DNA of 40,191 nt from Deltaproteobacteria bacterium (GTDB taxonomy: Bacteria > Desulfobacterota > GWC2-55-46). Each line of letters begins with the position of its first letter. Positions within the stretch are counted from its first letter, which is position 1. The stretch covers positions 1-40,191 of the forward strand of contig JACRCM010000076.1 in NCBI GenBank assembly GCA_016219025.1, in the 5' to 3' direction. Shown piece by piece: positions 1 to 7,199 of the stretch. The notes below the pieces were generated by a model, which worked only from the letters and a program-made list of their open reading frames with translations, was not told the DNA's origin and did not search any database. The position numbers and the translations under genes were made by a program.

Positions 1-178
1 ACAGCATATATCGCCGAAAGCTAATTTCTTGAAAAATAAAGGATTTATTTTTCTCGGCAAGGTATTATCTGCGAGCCTTGGAATTTAACCGGACAGTAGT
101 GATGCGGCATGATTAAACTGTTTGATTGCCGTGGTAATAATCAGAGTTTCCCTAACTAAAAAAACAGAGGTGCTTCGC

Positions 179-436
179 GTGTCTGACATCAAGCATGATA
201 TAAAGACGATGCTGGTAAGGCGGCTCAAGCTCAAGGTGCAGGCCGATGCGATAGCGGACGACGCGCCGCTCTTCGGCGACGGCGGATTGGGACTCGACTC
301 CATCGACGCGCTCGAGCTCGTGGTGGGTCTACAGAAGGAATACGGCGTCGTGATAAACGACAAGGCCGTGGCCGAGCGGGTGCTCGTCTCCGTCAACGCC
401 ATCGCCGAGTTCGTAAGCGCGGCAAAGACCGCCTGA
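179..436 (+). CDS. Acyl carrier protein
   Basis: Small acidic carrier protein of 85 residues that holds acyl chains on a 4'-phosphopantetheine arm in the cytoplasm. The attachment site is the Ser of the GLDSIDALEL motif (Ser41 from this start), the normal place in an ACP. The ORF track begins at a TTG at 122, but AGAGG lies 8 nt before the GTG at 179 and the ACP fold starts there, so I prefer 179. A FabZ-like dehydratase follows after 6 nt and a holo-ACP synthase, the enzyme that loads this Ser, lies three genes down. DSID rather than the DSLD usual in housekeeping AcpP suggests a specialised ACP, perhaps for an unusual lipid or polyene. The partner ketosynthases would be upstream, outside the window. 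Confidence 0.88.
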   Translation: MSDIKHDIKTMLVRRLKLKVQADAIADDAPLFGDGGLGLDSIDALELVVGLQKEYGVVINDKAVAERVLVSVNAIAEFVSAAKTA

Positions 437-442
437 GGAAAT

Positions 443-853
443 ATGACGGAGAACCCGCTCGATGCCCTGCCGCACGGCTACCCCTTCAGGTTCATCGACA
501 GGGTGCTCTCCATCGGAGGCGGCAAGGGCGCGGCGATAAAGAACGTCACGGCTAACGAGGCGTTCCTGCAGGGGCACTTCAAGGGCAACCCCATCATGCC
601 CGGGGCCGTCATCATAGAGGCGCTGGCGCAGCTTGCGGGCCTCGTAATGAACGAGGGCGGGGAGGCCCAAGGGGCGTATCTCGCGCAGGTGCGGGATATG
701 CGCTTCAGGAGGCCGGTTACACCAGGAGACCGCGTGGAGCTGTTCGCCGAGCTGGACGGGGGCTTTCCGCAGATGTCTATATTCAGGGTCTCGGCCTCGG
801 TGGACGGCGTCGCCGTGGCCGAAGGAGAGGTCGTCATGGCGGCGATGAAGTAG
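443..853 (+). CDS. FabZ-like 3-hydroxyacyl-ACP dehydratase
   Basis: Hotdog-fold dehydratase of 136 residues that removes water from 3-hydroxyacyl-ACP. The N-terminus carries the FabZ signature LPHGYPFRFIDRV, with His in the usual active-site position, followed by GHFKGNPIMPGAVIIEALAQ, which contains the family's GHF and PxMPG motifs and the catalytic acid (Glu of IIEALAQ). Length is normal for FabZ (about 140-150). It starts 6 nt after the ACP stop, so the two are surely co-transcribed. With only an ACP and AcpS next to it, and no other fatty-acid genes in view, it may serve a dedicated acyl pathway rather than bulk fatty-acid synthesis. That is inference. Confidence 0.85.
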   Translation: MTENPLDALPHGYPFRFIDRVLSIGGGKGAAIKNVTANEAFLQGHFKGNPIMPGAVIIEALAQLAGLVMNEGGEAQGAYLAQVRDMRFRRPVTPGDRVELFAELDGGFPQMSIFRVSASVDGVAVAEGEVVMAAMK

Positions 854-901
854 CGCCGCGTTTATGCCATTAACCGCCGCACCTAAAAAAGGAGGTTTGA
901 A

Positions 902-1258
902 ATGAAAAGGCTTGTGTGCATGGTTGCCGTTTTCGTGATGCTCGCGCTCTCAACCGCCGTCCGGGCCGAGGACGTATTTTTCGAGATAAAGGCCGACAAG
1001 CCCTCCTACACGCCGTCGTCCATTACGGTAAAAAAAGGCGACCACGTCAAGCTCAAGATTACTTCTACCGACGTCGAGCACGGCATACACCTGGAGGCGT
1101 TCGGCCTGAAAGACACCATCATCCCGGAGAAGTCCTCCGTTGTCCTCGAGTTCACGGCGGACAAGACCGGCACGTTCAGCTTCCCGTGCACCAAGTACTG
1201 CAGTTGGAGGCACCTCGTGGGCGCAAGGCCGCGCCTCGAGATAAAGGTAATAGAGTAA
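902..1258 (+). CDS. Periplasmic cupredoxin with a CuA-like C-x3-C-x3-H motif
   Basis: Exported 118-residue copper-protein candidate. A signal peptide (residues 1-22, ending AVRA before EDVFF) is followed by one cupredoxin beta-sandwich. His60 (DVEHGIH) and C96-T-K-Y-C100-S-W-R-H104 match the spacing of the CuA centre in cytochrome oxidase subunit II (C-x3-C-x3-H). The methionine expected three residues later is Gly107. AAAGGAGG lies just upstream of the ATG. The stop codon is directly followed by the GTG of acpS, so it belongs to the ACP-FabZ-AcpS operon, an odd partnership. It could be an electron carrier, a copper chaperone or a nitrous-oxide-reductase-type accessory protein; the sequence alone does not decide. 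Confidence 0.78.
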   Translation: MKRLVCMVAVFVMLALSTAVRAEDVFFEIKADKPSYTPSSITVKKGDHVKLKITSTDVEHGIHLEAFGLKDTIIPEKSSVVLEFTADKTGTFSFPCTKYCSWRHLVGARPRLEIKVIE

Positions 1259-1621
1259 GTGGGCGTATCGACCGGCATTGACATCGTCTCCATCGAAAGG
1301 TTTGCGGGGCGCGCGTCCGACCCGGTCTTTCTTGAGAGGCTCTTGACGGAAGAGGAGCGCGCCGACGTCCTCTCAAAACCCCATGCCGGAGCGCGCCTCG
1401 CCGTCAGGTTCGCGGCCAAGGAGGCCGTGATGAAGGCCATGGGCACGGGCTGGGACAAAGGCGTGGGCTGGCGCGACATCGAGATAGTGTGCGCCGCCGG
1501 AGGACGCGCCAACGTCCGGCTCCACGCGAAGGCGGCCCAGCTAGCCGCGGGCAGGAGGCTCCTGTTGAGCGTATCGGCCACGGACAATATCGCCGCCGGG
1601 TTTGCCATCTTGGAGGATTGA
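1259..1621 (+). CDS. acpS: Holo-ACP synthase (intact copy)
   Basis: 4'-phosphopantetheinyl transferase of 120 residues that converts apo-ACP to holo-ACP using coenzyme A. The two metal-binding positions are present: Asp8 in STGIDIVSIERF and Glu55 in RFAAKEAVMKAMG. Length matches AcpS. Translation starts at GTG 1259, directly after the TAA of the cupredoxin gene, which indicates coupling. The ACP and FabZ genes upstream in the same operon supply a substrate. A second acpS at 26434 is disrupted, so this copy is likely the working enzyme for the cell, or at least for this pathway. Confidence 0.9.
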   Translation: MGVSTGIDIVSIERFAGRASDPVFLERLLTEEERADVLSKPHAGARLAVRFAAKEAVMKAMGTGWDKGVGWRDIEIVCAAGGRANVRLHAKAAQLAAGRRLLLSVSATDNIAAGFAILED

Positions 1622-1674
1622 TAGAAAGCTAAAAACTTGTTCGAGCTTCGTTCCTCAGCCCTCCCCGCTACACT

Positions 1675-2433
1675 TTAAAATACCCCTGCTATTGACCTTG
1701 CGATGCCTTCCGTAAGCGTCGGCAATGCCTCCTCCATGCTTAAATTCACCTGATTTGCAGTAGAGACGACGCGGGCCTGATATTTTTTTCTGTTTGTGGA
1801 ACCCTTGATAGTCTGCTGGATTTTTGCGCCTTTCCCCTGCTTCAAGTCAGACTGTTCTACTTGTTCAACGGCATCGGATGTCTTTACGGAGATCATCATA
1901 TCGATTACTACCATGTAGCTGACATCCTTGACCAATGCGCCTGAAACAGTCTCTCCAAGATCTGCCGCCAAAGCGCCTATGCCGAACCCGCGCACTGCAC
2001 CCACTATGCTTCCAATCCCAGTTTTGCCATACGAGCCTATCACCGCGCCACTCGCTGCTCCAGCCATTATCGAGGATCCATAACCGCTCATAAGGGCAGC
2101 CCTTGCGGCTGACGGGTCGGTCTTGTCTACATAAAGCATATTGCACTGCAAGATGTAACCGGCACCCTGCGGGTTGGCGGACAACCTGTATCCTTTCGAT
2201 TGAAGTCTTTGGGCGATGGGCGTCGTTATATCGATTTCCTTGCCGGATGTGTTCTTGATATCGACGAATACCGTCCGCTCTCTTTGCTCCTCCATATCCA
2301 AAAAGATCGTGTCCGACATTCGCGTCTCTACTTTAAGGTCTTTCTTTTCCAGAGCCACTTGCATCGCGGCGCAGCCGGAGCATATCAGCAACACGGCAAG
2401 GATTATAAGTTTTTTCAGTTGGCGCGTGAGCAT
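1675..2433 (-). CDS. traT: TraT-family outer-membrane lipoprotein
   Basis: Lipoprotein of 252 residues resembling TraT, the surface-exclusion and complement-resistance protein of F-type plasmids. The lipobox LLICSGC places the lipidated Cys at residue 21. The mature part follows the TraT pattern closely: QVALEKKDLKVETRMSDTIF, then RTVFVDIKNTSGKE, a glycine-rich central hydrophobic stretch (GAASGAVIGSYG, GALAADLGE), and KYQARVVSTANQVNLSMEEA near the end. The ORF track starts 48 codons earlier, but ATG 2433 has GAAGG just upstream and begins a proper signal peptide. No transfer genes are nearby, so here it is a stand-alone chromosomal gene, convergent with acpS. Its role outside plasmids is unclear. 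Confidence 0.87.
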   Translation of the reverse strand: MLTRQLKKLIILAVLLICSGCAAMQVALEKKDLKVETRMSDTIFLDMEEQRERTVFVDIKNTSGKEIDITTPIAQRLQSKGYRLSANPQGAGYILQCNMLYVDKTDPSAARAALMSGYGSSIMAGAASGAVIGSYGKTGIGSIVGAVRGFGIGALAADLGETVSGALVKDVSYMVVIDMMISVKTSDAVEQVEQSDLKQGKGAKIQQTIKGSTNRKKYQARVVSTANQVNLSMEEALPTLTEGIARSIAGVF

Positions 2434-2650
2434 AAGACCTTCGTTGGGTTTATTCCTGACGTAAGACCTCCGCATAGTCAGGTTTATACTTGTTCCACAA
2501 TCCTTAAAAACCGGGTGCGCCTCCGAGTGACCGTGTTTTGAAGAAAAAACCACGGCAAAGACACCCCTTCCATCCAAAGCGAAACATCATAGAGGCAGGC
2601 TCGGACAAACTCAGGCCGGCCTCTGGAATAACGCATAAAACAGATGCGTT

Positions 2651-2733
2651 AGGCACATATTGTCATTAAAAACAGCACTAACGACAACAATTATAGCTTA
2701 TAGGCACTTATTGTCAAGTAAAAAGTGCCTATA
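2651..2733. promoter_or_regulatory. Likely operator of the XRE regulator
   Basis: The AT-rich stretch before the XRE gene holds a perfect 11-bp inverted repeat, TATAGGCACTT (2699-2709) and AAGTGCCTATA (2723-2733), separated by 13 bp. The left arm is also part of a direct repeat: AGGCACATATTGTCA at 2651 recurs as AGGCACTTATTGTCA at 2702, 51 bp or about five helical turns later. The arrangement fits co-operative binding of a dimeric HTH repressor. Its position about 50 bp before the regulator's start suggests autoregulation, possibly of the divergent traT gene as well. The rest of the 2434-2780 gap shows nothing else clear. Confidence 0.6.
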
Positions 2734-2780
2734 GGGATGTTTAATTTCGTTTTCATAAGATTCATCATAAGGAGGTGCAA

Positions 2781-3098
2781 ATGGACGAAAAAAGACTGAT
2801 AGGTCTCAGGATTGAAAGGCTGAGAAAGAGCAGGGGATTGTCCCGGGAAAGCTTCGCTGAGGCGGCCGATATAAGCGTAAATTATCTGGGCCGCATAGAG
2901 AGGGGAACGGAAAATCCTACCCTTGACATGTTCCTTAAGATCGCAAAGGCGCTAAAGGTGGAGACATGGGAGCTTTTAGACTGCAAACATGAGGCGAATC
3001 ATAGGGAATTGAAGGAGCTGTTGACCGAGTTGGTCAAAGAAGCCGACACTGAACGGCTTAGGCTTGCGGTAAAAATCCTGAGGACGATAGTGAGGTAA
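2781..3098 (+). CDS. XRE/Cro-type HTH transcription regulator
   Basis: DNA-binding protein of 105 residues. Residues about 8-65 form a Cro/CI helix-turn-helix (LRIERLRKSRGLSRESFAEA, then ISVNYLGRIERGTENPTLDM), and the last 35 residues look like a charged helix for dimerisation. GGAGGT sits 4 nt before ATG 2781, so this start is preferred over the GTG at 2775. A strong palindrome and direct repeat lie upstream. The glycosyltransferase gene begins 4 nt after the stop, so the regulator probably controls itself plus the two downstream sugar-modification genes. The family includes phage-type repressors, but no phage genes are near. Confidence 0.85.
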   Translation: MDEKRLIGLRIERLRKSRGLSRESFAEAADISVNYLGRIERGTENPTLDMFLKIAKALKVETWELLDCKHEANHRELKELLTELVKEADTERLRLAVKILRTIVR

Positions 3099-3102
3099 TG
3101 CG

Positions 3103-3762
3103 TTGTCGTATCTGATAGTAATCCCCGCTTATAACGAAGAGGCGTATCTGCCATTGCTTTTGAAAGACCTGACCACAATCACGCGGGATATCGTGGTCAT
3201 TGACGACGGAAGCGGGGACGGGACGGGCGCTTGCGCGGAGGCCGCCGGGGTCGCGGTCATCACTCAGCCGCACCGGGGCAAGGGCGGGGCGCTGCGCTCC
3301 GGCTTTCATTACGCCCTTGAACATGGCTACGACTGGGTCATCACCATGGACAGCGACGGCCAGCACGACTGGCGAGACGTGCCGAGGTTTCTCAAGGCCA
3401 TGTCCATGAACGGCAAGACGCCCGACGTCATCGTGGGTTCGAGGATGGGCGAGGCCGCGGGCATGCCCTTTGTCAGGCGCGCCACCAACATGTTCATGTC
3501 GAGGCTCCTCTCCACCGTTATCGGCTCGCGCATAGAGGACACGCAGTGCGGGTTCCGCGCCATAAACGCGAAGGTTCTAAGGAGGCTCTCGCTTGAGACC
3601 TCCCACTACGACACGGAAAGCGAACTGCTGATAAAGTCCGGCAAGGCCGGCTGCCGCATCTCGTCCATACCTATCAAGACAATATACAACGGCGCGCCGT
3701 CCAACATAAACAAGTTCACCGACACGGCCAGGTTCATCCGCCTCCTATGGAAGACTCTATAA
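3103..3762 (+). CDS. Family 2 glycosyltransferase (dolichyl-phosphate mannose synthase type)
   Basis: Cytoplasmic GT-A glycosyltransferase of 219 residues that moves a sugar from a nucleotide sugar, often to polyprenyl phosphate. Motifs run in family order: IPAYNEE (7-13), DDGSGDGT (34-41), the DxD-type TMDSDGQHD (81-89) and QCGFRA (148-153). There are no C-terminal membrane helices, so it is the short DPM1-like form. Start is TTG 3103, with GAGG 7 nt upstream overlapping the end of the XRE gene. The methyltransferase downstream overlaps its 3' end by 16 nt, so XRE, GT2 and methyltransferase form one unit. The acceptor cannot be told from the sequence. Confidence 0.88.
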   Translation: MSYLIVIPAYNEEAYLPLLLKDLTTITRDIVVIDDGSGDGTGACAEAAGVAVITQPHRGKGGALRSGFHYALEHGYDWVITMDSDGQHDWRDVPRFLKAMSMNGKTPDVIVGSRMGEAAGMPFVRRATNMFMSRLLSTVIGSRIEDTQCGFRAINAKVLRRLSLETSHYDTESELLIKSGKAGCRISSIPIKTIYNGAPSNINKFTDTARFIRLLWKTL

Positions 3763-4652
3763 ATCAATGCGCCGCGTCAGCTTCGGCGGCCTCGGTGGTG
3801 GAGGCGGGCGGGGGCCGCATGGTGAGCGTGCCTTGCCCGCTGTGCGGCGCCTTGCGCGAACGGCTCATAACCATCCAGAACTCCTACAGGGTCGTCTCCT
3901 GCGCCGCGTGCTCATTCGTCTACGTCAATCCGAGACCCGACGATGCCGCGCTTGCCCGTTTATATCTGCAATACCTGCCCGACAAGATGGCGGACCCGCT
4001 CCTGTGGGACTCCTACATGGCCGGGGTATTTTCAAAGGCCGCAGACGTTATCGTGAAATATAAGCGGGCTGGCCGCCTCCTCGACATCGGGTGCGGATAC
4101 GGTTTTTTTCTATCTGAGATGAAAAGACGCGGTGGGTGGGAACTCTTTGGCATGGACGTGTCCCGCACGGCGCTCTCCTATGCCTCGTCGCAAGGCCACA
4201 ACGCGGCGCAGGGCACGCTCGATACCGTTAGGCACCCTGAGAACTCCTTCGACGTTGTCACCATGTTCTACGTCCTTGAGCACGTGACCGGCCCGGTAGC
4301 CGCGCTCCGCGCCGTGAAACGGATATTAAAGCCCGGCGGGATGCTGCTCCTTCGCGTCCCGCACACCACGCCGATAGTGAAGTTGTTAAAACTCCTCGGC
4401 GTAGCGAACAACCTCTACGACCCGCCGTTTCACCTGAGCGATTTCTCGGCGTCCACAATAAGGCGCGGCCTCGAAGAGGCCGGGTTCATTGGCATACACA
4501 CGTCCATCGGCGGGTTCACCACGCCGCCGGAGACGGGCAAGCGTCTCTTCACCGCGGCCTTTGGCCTCATGGCCGGGGCCGGCTACAGCCTCAGCCTCGG
4601 AAGGTTCGCCATGCCCGGGGTGGCGAAGAATACGATAGCGTTCAAGCCGTAG
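3747..4652 (+). CDS. Class I SAM methyltransferase with N-terminal zinc ribbon
   Basis: Methyltransferase of 301 residues. The N-terminal part has two Cys pairs (CPLC at 30-33, CAAC at 52-55) forming a probable zinc ribbon typical of sugar and cell-surface methyltransferases. The SAM fold follows with motif I LLDIGCGYGF (111-120), acidic FGMDVS, and the post-I region FDVVTMFYVLEH. Catalysis would methylate a small molecule or glycan; pairing with a glycosyltransferase suggests modification of the same glycolipid. The annotated ATG overlaps the upstream gene and lacks a good ribosome site. Met25 (position 3819), just before the zinc ribbon, is a plausible alternative start. Confidence 0.8.
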   Translation: MEDSINQCAASASAASVVEAGGGRMVSVPCPLCGALRERLITIQNSYRVVSCAACSFVYVNPRPDDAALARLYLQYLPDKMADPLLWDSYMAGVFSKAADVIVKYKRAGRLLDIGCGYGFFLSEMKRRGGWELFGMDVSRTALSYASSQGHNAAQGTLDTVRHPENSFDVVTMFYVLEHVTGPVAALRAVKRILKPGGMLLLRVPHTTPIVKLLKLLGVANNLYDPPFHLSDFSASTIRRGLEEAGFIGIHTSIGGFTTPPETGKRLFTAAFGLMAGAGYSLSLGRFAMPGVAKNTIAFKP

Positions 4653-4682
4653 AAATCTGTTGATTTTTACGGAAATGATATT

Positions 4683-4799
4683 GAGAGCCCTGAAAAACCC
4701 TGTTTTTGTCATTGCGAGGAGCTACGATTTACTAGGTAGCCCTATTTGTAAATCGCTTCGCTACGCAATGACGGAAAATACCCCTTTTTCAGGGGTCTC
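4683..4799. repeat. Long imperfect palindromic intergenic element
   Basis: Nearly the whole gap after the methyltransferase can fold back on itself. Outer arms are CCCTGAAAAA near 4688 and TTTTTCAGGGG near 4786, then GTCATTGCG against CGCAATGAC, then CGATTTAC against GTAAATCG around the tip. The tip carries a diverged copy (4726-4745) of the GATTTACAAAGTAGCTCTAT core found elsewhere in the window. It looks like a small non-autonomous mobile element or REP-type repeat and may also act as a transcription barrier. Confidence 0.7.
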
Positions 4800-4907
4800 A
4801 TATTATGCTAAGATGGTGCCGGTGTATCGTCGCTGGAGGGGTTGGTTTTTCGCCCGTCTGTCCGGGCTTGCGCACCGATAAGCATAAAAAACCAAAAGGA
4901 GGGGTAT

Positions 4908-5468
4908 ATGCGTAAGACGTTGCTGGGCATATTCGCGGTGTTGTTGGTAATGGCGTTCAGTCAGGCCGTAAGGGCGGAGGACACATACTACGCCAGGTGC
5001 AACCTCAAGGTCATCAAGGGCAATAAGATAACATGGATAAACTATCAGTCAACGACGAATTTTATCCCGGCGGGCGCGAAGCTCAAGGTGACGGTAGGCG
5101 GCGATTCCGCGACCTTCGTCGACGAGAGCGGCACGTCTTATTCCGTGGACCTCGGGGCTTCAGGCGATAAGTTCCTTGAGAAGTTCGTCTCGAAGAACCG
5201 TGTCAACATCGAAAAATTCTCGGATAAGGTCACCGCGGATATACGCAAGGCCATTATCACGAATGGCATGACAAAGGAGGAGGCGTACATCGCCATGGGG
5301 CCTCCGGCGTTCATTGACGGCAAGAACAAGACCGATTCGTCCACCTACGAAGACATACTGAAGGGCAAGCTCTGGGTCTACAAGCGCTCGACCTTCGGCA
5401 AGAACATCGGCATCGAGTTCGACAACAACGGCAAGGTCATCCGCACCGAGGGTATCTGGGGGAAGTAA
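4908..5468 (+). CDS. Secreted protein with BamE/SmpA-like C-terminal domain
   Basis: Exported protein of 186 residues with a cleavable signal peptide (1-23, ending AVRA before EDTYY) and no lipobox Cys at the cleavage site. The middle is a beta-rich segment of unknown type. The C-terminal part (ITNGMTKEEAYIAMGPPAF, then KLWVYKRSTFGKNIGIEF) has the alpha-alpha-beta pattern of BamE/SmpA-type domains: the G-M-T-KEE helix followed by a W-x-Y strand. A strong AAAGGAGGGG site precedes ATG 4908; the upstream extension in the ORF track is not needed. It stands alone, with a palindromic element before it and a terminator after it. Function is unknown, probably envelope-related. Confidence 0.72.
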   Translation: MRKTLLGIFAVLLVMAFSQAVRAEDTYYARCNLKVIKGNKITWINYQSTTNFIPAGAKLKVTVGGDSATFVDESGTSYSVDLGASGDKFLEKFVSKNRVNIEKFSDKVTADIRKAIITNGMTKEEAYIAMGPPAFIDGKNKTDSSTYEDILKGKLWVYKRSTFGKNIGIEFDNNGKVIRTEGIWGK

Positions 5469-5490
5469 GAGGTTTTGGATTCAAAAGAAG

Positions 5491-5530
5491 CAGGGGGTGC
5501 CTTTCGATGAGAGGCATCCCCTGTTTTTTT
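5491..5530 (+). terminator. Intrinsic terminator after the BamE-like gene
   Basis: A GC-rich stem pairs CAGGGGGTGCCT with AGGCATCCCCTG across a 9-nt loop and is followed by seven T residues. It begins 22 nt after the stop codon and is a textbook rho-independent terminator. It also separates this gene from the convergent ubi genes. Confidence 0.92.
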
Positions 5531-5620
5531 GTGCGGAAGGGCTGAGAACGCCCCTTGATTTTCAAATCAGTCCCGCAGGGTGGGCTGGCGTCGTTGCCCG
5601 GCGCGGCGTTCTTTGCCCTC

Positions 5621-7078
5621 CTACTCCACCCCGTAGTCCTTCCAGCGTCCGTTCACGAGGTCTACCACGGCCTTGTCCATGACCATCTTTTCGCCCCACT
5701 CGCGGTCTACCTCAGGCGGTTTTTTCATGGTGGCGTCTATGCCCATCTTCGAGCCAAGGGAGGCGACCGGCGACGAGAAGTCGAGGTAATCTATCGGCGT
5801 GCCTTCGATGACGAGCGTGTCCCTTGCCGGGTCAACCCGCGTGGATATCGCCCATATAACGTCGGCCCAGTCGTGCACGTCTATGTCGTCGTCGACGACG
5901 ATAACGTATTTTACGTACATGAATTGCTTGAGGACGCCCCAGATGCCCATCATCAGGCGTCTTGCGTGGCCGGGGTACTGTTTCTTTATCGAGACGACGG
6001 CTATCCTGTATGAGACGGCCTCCATGGGCAGGGCGAAGTCCACGACCTCCGGGAACTGGAGCTTGAGGGACGGCAGGTAGATGTTGTTCAAGACCGTGCC
6101 GATGACCGCGTCTTCCTTTGGCGGGCGTCCGGTTATCGTGGTGAGGTAGATAGGGTCTTTTCTGTGGGTTATGGCCTTGAGGTGGAATACCGGGAACGGC
6201 TCCTGACTGTTGTAGTAGCCCGTGTGGTCTCCGAACGGGCCTTCGAGCGCTGCGTCGCCGTGGCGTATCTCGCCCTCCAGCACTATTTCGGCTGAGGCCG
6301 GGACTTTGAGCGGCACCGTCCTGCATTCGACGAGCCCTATCGCCTTTTTTCTGAGTATCCCGGCAAAGTGGTATTCGCCCACGTCCTCCGGCACCGGCGT
6401 CACCGCCGCTATGATGGTAGCCGGCTCGCATCCTATGGCCACGGCCACGGGCATGGGCCTGCCGGTCTGCTCCCAGAGCCGCTGGTGTCCGGCCCCGCCC
6501 CTGTGATGGAGCCAGCGCATGATGGCGCGCTGACCTTCGAGGTACTGCATCCTGTATACCCCGACGTTATACGGCCCGCCCGCCGGGGCCTGTGTAACCA
6601 CGAGCGGCCACGTGATGAGGCGCGAGGCGTCCTTCGGCCAGCACTTGATTATCGGGATGGCCGAGAGCGAGGCGTCAGGCCCGGTGAGCACGACATCCTG
6701 ACAGGGGCCGCTCCTTACGGTCTTGGGCCCGAGGTTAAGGGCGGTTGCGAAGAATGGAATCTTCTTTACCGCGTCCCAAAGCCCCTCTAGCGGCTGGGGG
6801 CGTTGCAGGAGCGCGATGAACTTGCCTATCTCGGCAAGCTCCGCCTCCTCCACGCCGAGCCCCATCGCCACCCTCTCTCGCGTGCCGAAGAGGTTGGCGG
6901 CGACCGGCATCCCGTAGCCCTTCACCCGCTCGAAGAGCGCCGCCGGGCCGCCCTTCTTCACGAGCCTCTCCTGTATCTCGGCTATCTCCAGATGAGGGTC
7001 CACCTCCACCCCGACCTTTTTAAGAAGGCCGGCCTTGGAGAGGGCGTCGAGAAATTCTCGAAGGTCGTTATATATCAT
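5621..7078 (-). CDS. ubiD: UbiD-family decarboxylase
   Basis: Prenylated-FMN-dependent decarboxylase of 485 residues; in quinone synthesis it removes the carboxylate of 3-polyprenyl-4-hydroxybenzoate. Family landmarks are the N-terminal LREFLDALSKAGLL, the cofactor-region motifs NVGVYRMQ (171-178) and WLHHRGGAGHQ (189-199), and EGPFGDHTGYY (279-289). Length matches E. coli UbiD (497). It ends the minus-strand ubiC-ubiA-ubiD series, though a 63-bp repeat element separates it from ubiA. No UbiX, which makes the cofactor, is visible here. The gene context makes the quinone role more likely than an aromatic-degradation role. Confidence 0.92.
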   Translation of the reverse strand: MIYNDLREFLDALSKAGLLKKVGVEVDPHLEIAEIQERLVKKGGPAALFERVKGYGMPVAANLFGTRERVAMGLGVEEAELAEIGKFIALLQRPQPLEGLWDAVKKIPFFATALNLGPKTVRSGPCQDVVLTGPDASLSAIPIIKCWPKDASRLITWPLVVTQAPAGGPYNVGVYRMQYLEGQRAIMRWLHHRGGAGHQRLWEQTGRPMPVAVAIGCEPATIIAAVTPVPEDVGEYHFAGILRKKAIGLVECRTVPLKVPASAEIVLEGEIRHGDAALEGPFGDHTGYYNSQEPFPVFHLKAITHRKDPIYLTTITGRPPKEDAVIGTVLNNIYLPSLKLQFPEVVDFALPMEAVSYRIAVVSIKKQYPGHARRLMMGIWGVLKQFMYVKYVIVVDDDIDVHDWADVIWAISTRVDPARDTLVIEGTPIDYLDFSSPVASLGSKMGIDATMKKPPEVDREWGEKMVMDKAVVDLVNGRWKDYGVE

Positions 7079-7094
7079 AGAGATACCGTTAAAG

Positions 7095-7195
7095 GCCGTG
7101 ATGCGTGCGCGGGATTTACAGATAGGGCTGCTTTGTAAATCGTAGCTCTATGCGTGAAATGAAAAATCCTTTTACGTATAACGCATCACGCGCGC
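7095..7195. repeat. MITE-like palindromic element between ubiA and ubiD
   Basis: The ubiA-ubiD gap carries an element with ends CGTGATGCGTGCGCG and CGCATCACGCGCG. Inside it, GATTTACA and TGTAAATC form a perfect 8-bp stem. Bases 7095-7157 match, in reverse complement, 26802-26864 with only about two differences, and 7122-7141 is the repeat-family core. It sits inside an operon, so it may form a structured RNA between the two cistrons. Confidence 0.8.
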
Positions 7196-7199
7196 GGCT

